The translations under genes and the position numbers were made by a program. A stretch of DNA of 64,000 nucleotides from Rhyacichthys aspro (lineage: Eukaryota > Chordata > Actinopteri > Gobiiformes > Rhyacichthyidae): NCBI GenBank assembly GCA_036850595.1, contig CM072148.1, positions 24,727,352 to 24,791,351 on the forward strand. Direction: 5' to 3'. A model generated the notes under the pieces. It saw only the letters and a list, made by a program, of their open reading frames with translations, had not been told where the DNA came from and did not search any database. The first letter of the stretch is position 1; every line of letters starts with the position of its first letter. Positions 55,251-64,000 of this stretch are shown in pieces.

Positions 55251-55500
55251 ATGAGTGCCATGAAAAAGTGATTGCCCCCTTCCTGATTTCTTATTTTTTT
55301 TGCACATTTGTCATATTTTTTATTTTATTTAAAATTTTTAAACAGGAAAAGATTAAAAGAAAAATCGGGCCTGACTCAGCTCGGAAGCTGTTTTTCAGCA
55401 GGTTCCTGCTCTGCAGAACAACACCAGACACAAACTCCAAAACAAGACAACAACCATACAAACATACAAACTGAAAGAAGGAGCATTAGGGGGAGCCACC

Positions 55501-58041
55501 TCAGTGGTCACATCTGTACCTGTCCATTAGGTGGCAAACAAATGTTCTTTTATACAATCTTATTGATGTTATAGTCCTGATGTGCTGCGGGATATCATTC
55601 CAGGCTTTAGTAAGCACATGAAAAAAGGATCTCTGTCCATAGCAGTTCCTAAAGGCCGGTAAAGGCAAAAGTCCATTTGTAACAGATCTCGTAATACGTT
55701 CGGACCTTGCGCTAGGTTTTGGAACCAATGCAGTAAGTGCTGCTGAGGCGTGTCCGTTTAAGATTTGATAATACAAGTTTATCCCATGGCTTATTGTATA
55801 GTTCTGAAATGTCAAGGCATTAGACAGTGATAGTGCAGAACAATGGTGAGTCCAACCTGGAAGCCTGTTGTGGATCTTGTAAGCTCTATTGTAGAGTCTT
55901 GTTACTAGTTCAAGGATTTCATTTGTTGTAAGTGACCAAACAGGCAAACAATACGAGAGAGTGGACATAATAATTGCATGAAGATATGTTCTAGAGACAG
56001 AGAGAGACAGATATGGTCTAATTTTACTATAAACAAATAACTTTTGGTTTAGCTTTCTAGTTAGGGTTTGGACGTGCTCACAATAAGTGAGATGTGAGTC
56101 AAGAGAGACTCCCAGATACTTGTATGTGGATACAACTGAAAGCTTTTGATTGGAAAAGGTGATGGGATTGGATATGGATAGCTGTCTCCTAGATGAATGA
56201 AAGTACATGCATTCTGTTTTCTTGATATTAGGTGTTAAATGGTTATCTTGCAGCCAGTTATGTAAATGCGGAAGATCTATGTTAAGTTTGTGATTAATTG
56301 TGTCAATGTTTGGGCCAGACAGAAAAATAACTGTGTCATCAGCATATAGCAAAGAACTGGAAAAATTAAGCACATGAGGAAGATCATTAATGTACATAAG
56401 GAAAAGTAAAGGACCTAAAATGCTGCCTTGTGGAACTCCCATTGAACACATTTGTGGCTGTGATGTTACTGGGCCAATTTTTACAGTCTGAGATCTATCA
56501 CTTAAATATGACGTAAACATGTCTATTGCAGAGGAGGACAAATGAAAAGAAAGAAGTTTATTTAACAAAATTTGATGATTAACTGTATCAAAGGCTTTTC
56601 GAAAATCTATGTATATAGCTCCGGTAACCTGACCCTTGTTTAGAGATGCACGTATCTGCTCAGTAAAAAGCAGCAGAGCAGACATGGTTGACCGCAAGGG
56701 TCGAAAGCCATGCTGGCAATCAATGAGCAGGTTATTATTTTCAAGATAATTGATTAGTTGATTATATAGTGTTTTTTCAAGTAACTTGGAGACAGTTGAG
56801 AGGATTGCAATTGGACGGTAGTTGGAAACATTGGTAGGATCATCAGACTTAAAAATAGGAGTGATCTGGGCCATTTTCCAAATGGCAGGAAATACTGATT
56901 GCCTAATACATAGATTAACTAAGTGATGAAAAAGTGGTATGAGAGTACTGGCATGAGTTTTCAGAAAAGTCATGTTTAAGTTATTTACATCACAGGCATG
57001 AGAAACGTTCAAAGAACGCAAAATGTTAGTTAAATCATTTTGTGAAATTTCTGAAAAAAAGAATTGCTGAGATGCCGTTGATACTGATTGGAGAAATAGA
57101 CGAACAGTAAATCTAAGGGATAGTTCTTGTACAGATGCAATAAAATACTCATTTAAAGAATTGGCAATTTTATCATGATCAGTGAGAAGAGTACCATTTA
57201 TGGATATTTGTAAACTATTAATATTTTTAATTTTATTTTCACCAGTTATAGACTTAATTGTTTGCCATAATGTTCTTGGGTTGGAGACCGTTAGATTAAT
57301 TTGATTTTCAAAATAGAGCTGTTTGGCTTTGCGAAATTCAATATTACACTTGCTTCTGTACTGTGTGAAAATAAACTTAGTCTCGGGTGTTTTTTGAGAT
57401 CTATAGGCTTTAAGAGAGGAGGCCTTCTTTTTTAAAAGCTGCAAAATTTCAGGGGTTACCCAAGGTACTTTATTTTGCCTGATGTGCAATTTACAGGTAA
57501 TACTAAATTTTTGACGTAATGTCTCCACTCTTCTGTGAAAATTTAACAGAACATGATCAGGATTTTGCAAAGACATCTCATTACTCCAATCAGTATCAGC
57601 AAATTCAGCATTAAACTCAGACAACTTTGAGTTTGGTACTTTTTTAGTGTAGTTATTTTTATGACACCTTGGCTGTTTAAAGCACTTTCTGATGACATAA
57701 ATGAGTGAATGATCTGAAACTGCTGTGGTTATTACTCCAGATATACCATACTTAGAGGGTTGATTGGTGAATATAAGGTCCAAAATAGAACTTCGTGTTT
57801 TACCAAATCTAGTAGGATCTTTGATTAGTTGATTAAGACCAAATTTCGTTGCAGTTGCTTTCAAAGGTTTAGATGAATTATCAATCCAATTCAAATTAAT
57901 GTCACCAACAATAACAAGCTCCTTAGATTTAACAGATTTAATGATGTCAGAAAGCTGCATTAGATATGTAGTTGGGCTGACATTTGGAGGCTTGTATGTG
58001 GCAATAATTGTAACTGAGAAATGATTTGTAAAAATGAACAA
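55501..58041 (-). CDS. LINE polyprotein: endonuclease end and reverse transcriptase
   Basis: 846 codons in the same frame as the preceding one. Endonuclease: TIIATYKPPN, IVGDINLNW, LDLIFTN and the catalytic SDH in AVSDHSLIYV (about residue 110). Then a linker and RT: ITPIFKSDDPTNVSNYRPIA, ILSTVSKLLEK, GFRPLRSTMSALL, motif A YIDFRKAFDTV, GVPQGSILGPLLFLMYINDL and the catalytic YADD at about residues 567-570 (LLYADDTVIF). The C-terminal part contains NWLQDNHLTPNIKKTE and TYKYLGVSLD and ends with a long helical region. All catalytic residues of both enzymes appear intact. The first codon is TTG after the stop, so it would not start by itself. Confidence 0.9.
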   Translation of the reverse strand: MFIFTNHFSVTIIATYKPPNVSPTTYLMQLSDIIKSVKSKELVIVGDINLNWIDNSSKPLKATATKFGLNQLIKDPTRFGKTRSSILDLIFTNQPSKYGISGVITTAVSDHSLIYVIRKCFKQPRCHKNNYTKKVPNSKLSEFNAEFADTDWSNEMSLQNPDHVLLNFHRRVETLRQKFSITCKLHIRQNKVPWVTPEILQLLKKKASSLKAYRSQKTPETKFIFTQYRSKCNIEFRKAKQLYFENQINLTVSNPRTLWQTIKSITGENKIKNINSLQISINGTLLTDHDKIANSLNEYFIASVQELSLRFTVRLFLQSVSTASQQFFFSEISQNDLTNILRSLNVSHACDVNNLNMTFLKTHASTLIPLFHHLVNLCIRQSVFPAIWKMAQITPIFKSDDPTNVSNYRPIAILSTVSKLLEKTLYNQLINYLENNNLLIDCQHGFRPLRSTMSALLLFTEQIRASLNKGQVTGAIYIDFRKAFDTVNHQILLNKLLSFHLSSSAIDMFTSYLSDRSQTVKIGPVTSQPQMCSMGVPQGSILGPLLFLMYINDLPHVLNFSSSLLYADDTVIFLSGPNIDTINHKLNIDLPHLHNWLQDNHLTPNIKKTECMYFHSSRRQLSISNPITFSNQKLSVVSTYKYLGVSLDSHLTYCEHVQTLTRKLNQKLFVYSKIRPYLSLSVSRTYLHAIIMSTLSYCLPVWSLTTNEILELVTRLYNRAYKIHNRLPGWTHHCSALSLSNALTFQNYTISHGINLYYQILNGHASAALTALVPKPSARSERITRSVTNGLLPLPAFRNCYGQRSFFHVLTKAWNDIPQHIRTITSIRLYKRTFVCHLMDRYRCDH

Positions 58042-59034
58042 CTAGTTGAAGAAATAGAGAGCAACACCACCACCAATTTTATCAGTCCGATCTCTGCGAT
58101 ATAGTGAATAATTTTCAATTGCGAGAAAGGAATCTGGTATAACAGGGGTCAGCCATGATTCAGATATTGCCATGACATGAGCCTTCGTTTGGGCAAGCAT
58201 GATTTTAAATTCATCCAGTTTTAGGCTTCTCATGTTTAAATAACAAATTTTGAAACCTCTAATTCTACCAAGTTGGCATAGAGTAACTGGATTTTTCCTT
58301 GGACGTGATGGTCTTTTTTGTGCTTTAACAGGTTTAAAATTAGAGCCTAGAATAACAGAAGGAGATTTAATTATTAACTGAGGTATAGAAAGTGTGCCTG
58401 CAGGCTGCTGAATGCACTGCAGTTGAGATAGGTCCGTGTGTGGGACACCTGCAAGTAGACCCAGACCCAGAGTGTTGTTTAAAACATGAGTATAAAATCC
58501 CAAGAAATATAGAAACGTAGACATAAAAGTATTTTTGCCAGGACCAGGGTTAAGTTCAATATTTCCAATTAATAAAAGAACAGAGAGTAAGAGTCTTAAA
58601 GAGGACTGTCGGTGCTTATTTACACTAGCGTCTCTCGTGCTCTGAGGTTTAACCTTAAAGTCATATACCCACCGATGGAAGATAATAGCGCGGGCCGAAA
58701 TGACTGTCCGTTCAAACTGATCCTCCGTCCGCATATACAAGGAAGAGCACTGCAGAGTTGGAGTAATGCAAGGCTGGCTAAACCAAAGCCGGACTTGCTC
58801 TCCAGGTACAGCTTCTCCGCGCTGGTCATTGGGTGCGTACCGCGACCCGTCTAGACCGGCCGCAGATCCTCCGCAATCCACTGTCCGCGTCACAGAAGCA
58901 ACAGGACGGAGCACATCTGACACGGTCCCGCACACACAACGACACGGCCGCCGCACCACACGCACCGGGCCAGCAGCCTCCCAGGCCGCGTCCACCTCTC
59001 CGCCGCGGCCACACCTCCAGGCCAGGTACCCCAT
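58042..59034 (-). CDS. LINE polyprotein N-terminal part with 2A-like motif and endonuclease start
   Basis: 330 codons ending at a TAG (58042-58044). Residues 1-140 are arginine-rich and from the GC-rich 5' end, without a known domain. Residues 146-165 are a hydrophobic run followed by NIELNPGP (158-165; 58540-58563). E-x-NPGP is the core of 2A-like ribosome-skipping peptides known from some CR1/L2-type LINEs; here the usual D before the hydrophobic residue is N. From about residue 265 the APE endonuclease starts (YLNMRSLKLDEFK, then AISESWL with the catalytic E). The frame continues unchanged after the stop, so this is one gene with one nonsense change, or an amber codon read through. Confidence 0.8.
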   Translation of the reverse strand: MGYLAWRCGRGGEVDAAWEAAGPVRVVRRPCRCVCGTVSDVLRPVASVTRTVDCGGSAAGLDGSRYAPNDQRGEAVPGEQVRLWFSQPCITPTLQCSSLYMRTEDQFERTVISARAIIFHRWVYDFKVKPQSTRDASVNKHRQSSLRLLLSVLLLIGNIELNPGPGKNTFMSTFLYFLGFYTHVLNNTLGLGLLAGVPHTDLSQLQCIQQPAGTLSIPQLIIKSPSVILGSNFKPVKAQKRPSRPRKNPVTLCQLGRIRGFKICYLNMRSLKLDEFKIMLAQTKAHVMAISESWLTPVIPDSFLAIENYSLYRRDRTDKIGGGVALYFFN

Positions 59035-59349
59035 TTAAACATTTAAATGTTTCAGATCATAAAATAAATTTAAATATTAGACAAAGATAACTCAAGTAAA
59101 CACAAAATGCAGTTTTTAAGTTACGATTTTATTTTTTAAGGGAAAAAAGATATCCAAACCTACCTAGCCCTGTGTGAAATGGTAGTTGTCCCCTTTGTGA
59201 AATTAAGAATTAACTGTGATTAATCAAATTTTTTTGGGAAGCTGAGCTCAATTTCACTAGCCACACCCAGGCCTGATTAATGCCAGATCTGTTGAATCAA
59301 GAAATCACAAGTGAAATGGGCCAAAGATCTCATCCTTCTATCCATATCA

Positions 59350-60086
59350 TCATTGTTCCAAAGAAGTTCAGGAAAAGATGAGAAACAAAGTGACTGAACA
59401 GTCTGGATTACAGAGCCATTTCTAAAGCTTTGGGACTCCAACCACCATTAGAGAGAGAGCCATTATCCACAAAAGGAGAAAATGGTGAACCATCCCAGGA
59501 GTGGCCGGCCTACAAAATTACCCCAAGAGCGCAGTGATGACTCATCCAAGAGGTCACTAAAGAACCCACAACAACATCTAAACAAGTGCAGGCCTCACTT
59601 GACTCAGTTAAGGTCAGTGTTCATGACTCAACCATAAGAAAGACACGGGGCAAATATGGCATCCATGGCATAGTTTCAAACCAAAAACCACTACTGACCA
59701 AAAAGAACATAAAGGCTTATCTCACTTTTGCCAAAAAAAAACCAACATCTCGATGATCCATTGAAGACTTTTGGGAAAAGATTCTGTGAACTCATGAGAC
59801 TTTTTGGAGGGTGTGTGTCCAGTTACATCTGGTGTAAACAGCATTTCAGAAAAAGAACATCATACCAACAGTCAAATATTATATTTATTATAATTAATGG
59901 TCTGGCACTACTTTAATGCTTCAGGACCTGGACGACTTGCTGTGATTGATGGAACCATGAATTCTGCTCTCTACCAAAAAATCCTGAAGGAGAATATCCA
60001 GCCATCAGTTCAAACTGAAGCACACTTGTGTTCTGCAGCAGGACAATGATCTAAAACACACCTGCAAATCCAGGTCTGAATAACTC
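59350..60086 (+). pseudogene. Tc1-like transposase relic, N-terminal and catalytic part
   Basis: Tc1 transposases are DDE enzymes with a helix-turn-helix DNA-binding domain. Visible in order: GNRLITKLWD-type start in pieces (about 59400-59500), then PTTTSKQVQASLDSVKVSVH with DSTIRKTRGKYGIHG (about 59560-59660), KNIKAYLTFAKK (about 59705-59740), EDFWEKIL (about 59765), a W-rich block near 59800-59830, then about 59950-60060 the VLQQDND box with the second catalytic D. Several stops are present. The last third continues at 62300. Confidence 0.7.
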
Positions 60087-60548
60087 AAAGGGGACATTCC
60101 ATGCAAAAAACACTTTCAGTGCCTATAATTGTTTGTTTGGGGTCTCTACTAGCTCACAAAGTGTGACATAAAACAACTGTGGGTTCTCTTTGTTATGGGA
60201 CAGAGTCTCTCTGCTTGGTCAAAAACGTCTTGTTACTCAAAAAGCTTGACTGTGACGACAGAATCCAGGGAGGTGGGCTCTCTTCTCATGTCCCTTCCCT
60301 TTACAGGCCGCAGAGCGAAGACTTGAGTGAAGAGCAGCATCTGTGTCAGAAGGCAAGGAATAGGGACGTATACTCAAGGTGTGTAATGTGTTTTTTATAG
60401 GCTTCAGTTTTATTGGTTTTAGGTTTTAAGCATGTTTATTTATTGCATGCTTTTATTGGTGTGATTGTTTTTACACTGTTTTGTGTTGAACATATCCTGG
60501 AATAAACAGACTGCCCACAGAGATGTCCACTTTTGTCTAGCCCCAGGT

Positions 60549-61036
60549 GTTGTGCCTTTGGGGATGATTACCTGGCTTTTTTTTTACTTGGACGCCCCCA
60601 ACTTGAATGATACGCCAACACAAGCTAAGTAAAGGGACAAGCCCGTGACTTCCTGTGTTCGGCTTATTATGTGGTGTTTGTAGTCTACCTACCGACGGCC
60701 TGTGTTGTCTTGTAGAGAGGGAGTCGGAGAGAAACGCCAAGATGTAGACGGGTGGGTCGAGGCACCCGGGACTTGGACAACCTGACTTGAGTATGGACTG
60801 CACTGGCGCTCTGGACTTGGACAAATAACTCCCTAACCCCCTAAAAGATTCCTTGTTCTTTCATACATTAAGGTTTTAATTCTTGGAAATTCCGCCATCT
60901 TGGTCTGTTTTTTATGATAAACATTGTTGTGATTGTTTTTTTTACTAGAATACTTTAACTGTTAACATCAGAATTGTTCAAATAAACTCTGAACTTGTAA
61001 CTGTGTTTGTGTTGTGTGGCCTGGGATCTTTACACC
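60549..61036 (+). other. Possible solo LTR
   Basis: The stretch starts TGTTGTGCC and ends ACCTGTTACA, and near 60980 has CAAATAAACTCTGAAC in the position of a polyadenylation signal followed by a GT-rich tail. I found no flanking duplication, so the borders and the call itself are uncertain. Confidence 0.3.
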
Positions 61037-61522
61037 TGTTACATAGTAAAAAATTACAAACCGTGACATCTGCGTCACTGTATTTTTTGGGTCTTTACGG
61101 AAAACTCATCCCAGCATGTTTACTGTAAAGACACGAAAAGTACAGCAAGCAGAGTTTGCTTTTGGTCTCGGTGTATGAGGCTAAGAGAAGCTACATATGA
61201 CAAGATCAAGACGAAAATACACTGGATGCAACGTACATGGACTTTTGTATCGTTTACTTCTGAGGGAGGAAACCATGTCTGTTGACTAGGCTTTTCAATA
61301 CATTGTGTGTCAACAGAGTAAGTTTGCCCATTGATAACGTACCATTGATCATTCTCACACTGACCTCCCCAGTCTCTTCATGGACTCTTAGGGCTTGTGG
61401 TCAGACTCTGGCTCAAACATGTAATCCACAGTCAACTCGATGAGGCACTTTTCATTTGATCAAGAATGTTTAAAATCCCGAAAGAACAATTTGTAGTTTT
61501 GTACGAGGGCAACACGATAAAG

Positions 61523-62045
61523 CAGTGGTGGGCCGTCAGGTCCAGCAAGGCCTTCCCTGCTGGCCTAAATATGCTCAGAAAAATCAACTTATTTTATAGA
61601 GTTTTTATCCAATTATATTTCAGCTAGCTTGTGTTGTCTTCAGAATAAACAGAGCAGGCCCCTGTGCACTGTAAGTGAACGGACACAGTCAGTTGCAATA
61701 GCCAATCAGATCTCGATTCTGCATAACAAGGCCAGCTAGAAGGTCTTACGTTGAACTGGACGTGTACGTGTCCTGTGATTGGATAAGCACTTGCTAGAGC
61801 CTGAAAGGCGGCAATTTGCAGTATATGGAACTAAACCCGGAGGAGGAGAAGAGATTGATCTGGTTGAAGATATACTTTCCACGCCATTTTCAAGACGGGT
61901 CTTTCATGGAAAGCTGGATATTGTGAGAAGAGGTTGGCCAACCCCTGTGCTAGCTAGCCTGAGGGTTTGTCCGTCATTTCCAGATGAGCAACTATGAGTG
62001 GTACGTCACAGAAGGCCTAAGCGTGAAATGCACGGCCCGCCACTG
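61523..62045. mobile_element. Non-autonomous hAT element (copy 2)
   Basis: It starts CAGTGGTGGGCCG and ends CGGCCCGCCACTG, flanked by CGATAAAG (61515-61522) and CGGTAAAG (62046-62053), 7 of 8 matching. It belongs to the same family as 18316-19029, in opposite orientation. A frame at 61779-61997 keeps a transposase N-terminal block (FSRRVFHGKLDIVRRGWPTP). Confidence 0.85.
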
Positions 62046-62292
62046 CGGTAAAGACAACAGAAAATGGTGCCACAGAGCGGAAATGGGGGCATGACATAAA
62101 GAGAACTCTGTTCAGTTAAAGGGCCAGTGGCCAAAACCGAGAGTTTCTGAGGAGTGATTCAGAGAGCGTTTTCCAGGGCCCTGTATTACCTAAACCTTGA
62201 CACATTTTGATGGAAACATTAAACATGCACTTCACTGGGAGCACAAGGGACTATGTTATTATTTGAAAAAGGGGCATTCAATGTCTCCTTTA

Positions 62293-62540
62293 AAAATAAA
62301 CAAAATGAAGATTTTGGAGTGGCCTAGTCCGGACTTGAATCTTATTGAAATGCTATTACCTGACCTTAAAAAGGCAGTTCATACTTGAAAGCCCTCCATT
62401 GTGGCTGAAATAAAACAATTCTGTAAAGAAGACCGGGCCAAAATTCCTCCACAGCAATGTGAAAGACTTATTGCCAGTTATTGCAAACTGTTGATTGGAA
62501 TTATTGCTGCTGAGTGTGGCGCAACCAGTTATAAGGTAAG
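62293..62540 (+). pseudogene. Tc1-like transposase relic, C-terminal part
   Basis: It continues the transposase after the Kolobok-type insertion: KMKILEWPSPDLNLIEMLLP (about 62306-62362), where the PDLNPIE motif with the last catalytic E is still legible, then LKKAVHT, a stop, AEIKQFCKEDRAKIPPQQCE and RLIASYCK (about 62401-62490). The element's right-end region follows. Confidence 0.75.
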
Positions 62541-62734
62541 GGTGGTAGCTACCTTTTCATGTGGGGCTAGGTTGATTTGGATAGCTTTTTTTCCTTTAAT
62601 AAATACATTCATCACTTAAAAACTGCATTTTGTGTTTACTTGTCTAATATTTAAATTTGATGAATGATCTGAAACAAAAAACAAAACAAAAAAGAAATCA
62701 GGAAGGGGGCATCCACTTTTTTGTGGCACTGTAT

Positions 62735-63480
62735 TTCTTCTTATTTATGGCAGGGTAAATGACATCTAAACAAAACCCACCTTAAAAAATCCAGATTAAA
62801 TGGGGGACTGGCCCTGCCAAACATTAATTTACATTTCATTTACTACTGGGCAGCCAACGTGCATTGGTCTTTTTCTATGACAAACCTGACTGCAAAGGAG
62901 CTTTGTCCATACGATAATCTAACTCCTCTTGCCTTTCTTGGTGCCTCTCTGTCAATGCCTCCCACTGGGTCTATTAACAACTGAGTGGTTAAACATTCTA
63001 TTAAGATAGGGGCTCAATTTCAGAAGCACTTTGGTCTCTGCAGTTTCTGTGTTTGGAGCCCCATTTCTTCAAATCACCTCTTTCAACCATCTCTTACCGA
63101 CGCAGGCTTTCCGCTGCGGGACCAGGCGGGCATCACCAGTTTTAAAGAACTTCTCATAGACAACACCATGGCCTCATTCACACAACTAAAAGAGAAATTT
63201 GACCTTCCTAACGCTATCTCCAGGTTAAGCACTTTTTTGCATTGCAACATTTCAACTGCAATGGAGTCAGCCACAATGGACAGGGTTTTGTCCCTGAGTT
63301 TGTCCACCAAGTTAATTATTTCTAAACAATTACAATGTCATATTAGACCGTAGAAGTCCCTCAGTGGATTGACTCAGAAGGGCACGGGAGCGGGACCTGG
63401 ACCTCTCTCTGACGGAAGGGGCCTGGACTTCTGCAAGGGGCGCAAGCTTGATAAACATTATTCCTGTGATTCACAGAGAT
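62735..63480 (+). pseudogene. L1 ORF2 relic, right part (C-terminus)
   Basis: It continues the L1 of 54570-55250. In several frames: LNGGLALPN (about 62795-62822), YWAANVHW, and a longer open part at 62985-63353 reading VKHSIKIGAQFQKHFGLCSF, LFQPSLTDAGFP and LIDNTMASFTQLKEKFDLP, the C-terminal domain of fish L1 ORF2. It ends in a decayed stretch by about 63480. Stops are frequent. Confidence 0.75.
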
Positions 63481-63729
63481 ACGGATATAAAAAAGAATAG
63501 ATTTTTTTTTTGAAAAAACACATAAAATATGAATCAATAAGCGTTGTACAAAGTTTGAAAATAGAAAAATGAGTTTGAACGTTTAGGGTTGAAGTATGTT
63601 GATGATATTCACTGTTTTTCTAAAAAACGCCTATTCAAATCTATGGGAAAAGAGAAAATGGCTTACATTTGGTCAATTATATTAGAATGTCTTGCATTCT
63701 GGCATTCTGGCAAATGCAGTTTTTTTATA
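63481..63729. other. No gene recognised
   Basis: AT-rich, with short frames only. Confidence 0.4.
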
Positions 63730-64000
63730 ATGACATTATAGTTTACATATCTTCTTAGTTCATTGCTGTTCACAAGTTGTCCCTCTGTCCCACTCTCCTC
63801 TTGGGGAGTGGATACTGTTGCAGATGTCCGGCTGCTGTTAGACGTCCCAGTGATGACTGGACCTTAGCTGTGGCCCATCTGTGATCCTGTCCCAACCCAT
63901 GGACCCCTCCTGACCCCAGTTCCTCTCACTCAGATGAACTGTTCCTGATGATATTATCATGGACTATTTTCATATACATTCTCGTTCACATGTACATATG
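63730..64000 (+). repeat. CR1/L2-group LINE 3' untranslated region, second copy
   Basis: It matches 42880-43140 closely (shared GTCCGGCTGCTGTTAGACGTC region and CCATGGACCCCTCCTGACCC) and runs off the right edge of the window. Its left part begins within the UTR, so it is strongly 5'-truncated. Confidence 0.8.

Larger units (their letters stand above)
55310..59040 (-). mobile_element. Nearly full-length CR1/L2-group LINE
   Basis: A LINE on the minus strand, from a GC-rich 5' end near 59040 to a T-rich/A-rich 3' end near 55315. Its one long frame (59034 to 55501) has a single in-frame stop. Sequences on both sides belong to the Tc1 element, and ATTTAAA occurs at both borders (about 55327 and 59034) and may be the target duplication. 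It is one of the youngest coding elements in the window. Confidence 0.85.
60087..62292. mobile_element. Kolobok-type element (GGGGACATT ends), carrying an hAT MITE
   Basis: The left end AGGGGACATTCCATGC and the right end GCATTCAATGTCTCCT form an imperfect inverted pair. The right flank is TTAA, the left flank TCAA (one change). The element splits the Tc1 transposase frame between its second and third catalytic blocks. The interior lacks a recognisable transposase. It holds an LTR-like stretch (about 60549-61036) and the hAT MITE at 61523-62045. Confidence 0.65.
55253..62732 (+). mobile_element. Tc1/mariner element carrying further insertions
   Basis: The ends are inverted: AGTGCCATGAAAAAGTGATTGCCCCCTTCCTGATTT near 55254 and its counterpart GAAATCAGGAAGGGGGCATC...GTGGCACTG ending at 62732, followed by TA. 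The left flank is altered and no longer TA. Own sequence remains at 55253-55315, 59040-60086 and 62293-62732. Inside sit a LINE (55310-59040) and a Kolobok-type element (60087-62292). It lies in an L1 relic. Confidence 0.8.

Noticed and set aside
58612..59090. Several overlapping GC-rich frames at the LINE 5' end
   Set aside because: They arise from the GC-rich leader; only the frame that continues into the endonuclease is supported.
1..64000. tRNA and rRNA genes
   Set aside because: No cloverleaf with proper A and B boxes and no rRNA core sequence was seen; the only tRNA-related sequence is the primer-binding site at 29035.

Overview
The base composition and repeat content point to a teleost fish nuclear genome. 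The window holds Rex1-, L2- and L1-type LINEs, two DIRS elements, BEL/Pao, a Penelope-like fragment, Tc1, hAT, Merlin and Kolobok-type DNA transposons, a Polinton-type DNA polymerase relic, and a retrovirus-like provirus. I found no host gene that I can name. Almost every coding-like stretch belongs to a mobile element, and most are broken by stops, frame changes, deletions or later insertions. I saw no rRNA gene, tRNA gene, CRISPR array or bacterial operon structure.

Left part (1-16 kb): a BEL/Pao retrotransposon on the minus strand (1-5815) was split by a small hAT element (1234-2015, 8-bp target duplication) and by a 2.85-kb TTAA-flanked Kolobok-type element (2307-5156) that carries a P2X7-tail-like gene on one strand and a THAP-like gene on the other. 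Next come an L2-type LINE relic (8400-9860), an orphan spliced terminal exon (10919-11029, minus), a decayed Merlin transposase with its three catalytic acidic positions visible (12406-13552), and a CCDC106-like coding relic (13800-16016).

Middle part (16-44 kb): hAT and Tc1-like MITEs; a DIRS element (23091-25502) with reverse transcriptase, RNase H and the tail of its tyrosine recombinase; an hAT transposase relic (minus, 26125-26726); and then the main item, a young provirus (28444-36196) inside an hAT element (28006-36729). The provirus has LTRs differing by 3 substitutions and one 6-bp indel, a 4-bp target duplication, a tRNA-Trp primer-binding site, gag, protease, reverse transcriptase, part of RNase H and only the tail of env. 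Integrase and most of env are deleted. Its leader carries ten 70-bp repeats that fold as about thirty small hairpins with the same UGG loop, and between protease and reverse transcriptase lies a segment with the two H-x-[ST]-x motifs of 2H phosphoesterases. A second DIRS relic (37340-39190), a Kolobok-type MITE and a Polinton-type polymerase relic split by a LINE follow.

Right part (44-64 kb): a LINE with a damaged restriction-like endonuclease and a 21-bp terminal hairpin (44720-46230), a second internally deleted copy of the Kolobok element (46392-47350), Penelope and Rex1 fragments, and a five-deep nest: an L1 (54570-63480) holds a Tc1 element (55253-62732), which holds an almost intact CR1/L2-group LINE (minus, with a 2A-like motif and one in-frame stop) and a Kolobok-type element (60087-62292), which in turn holds an hAT MITE (61523-62045).

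The elements do not work together as one system. The order of nesting gives their relative ages, and the provirus and the minus-strand LINE are the youngest coding elements.
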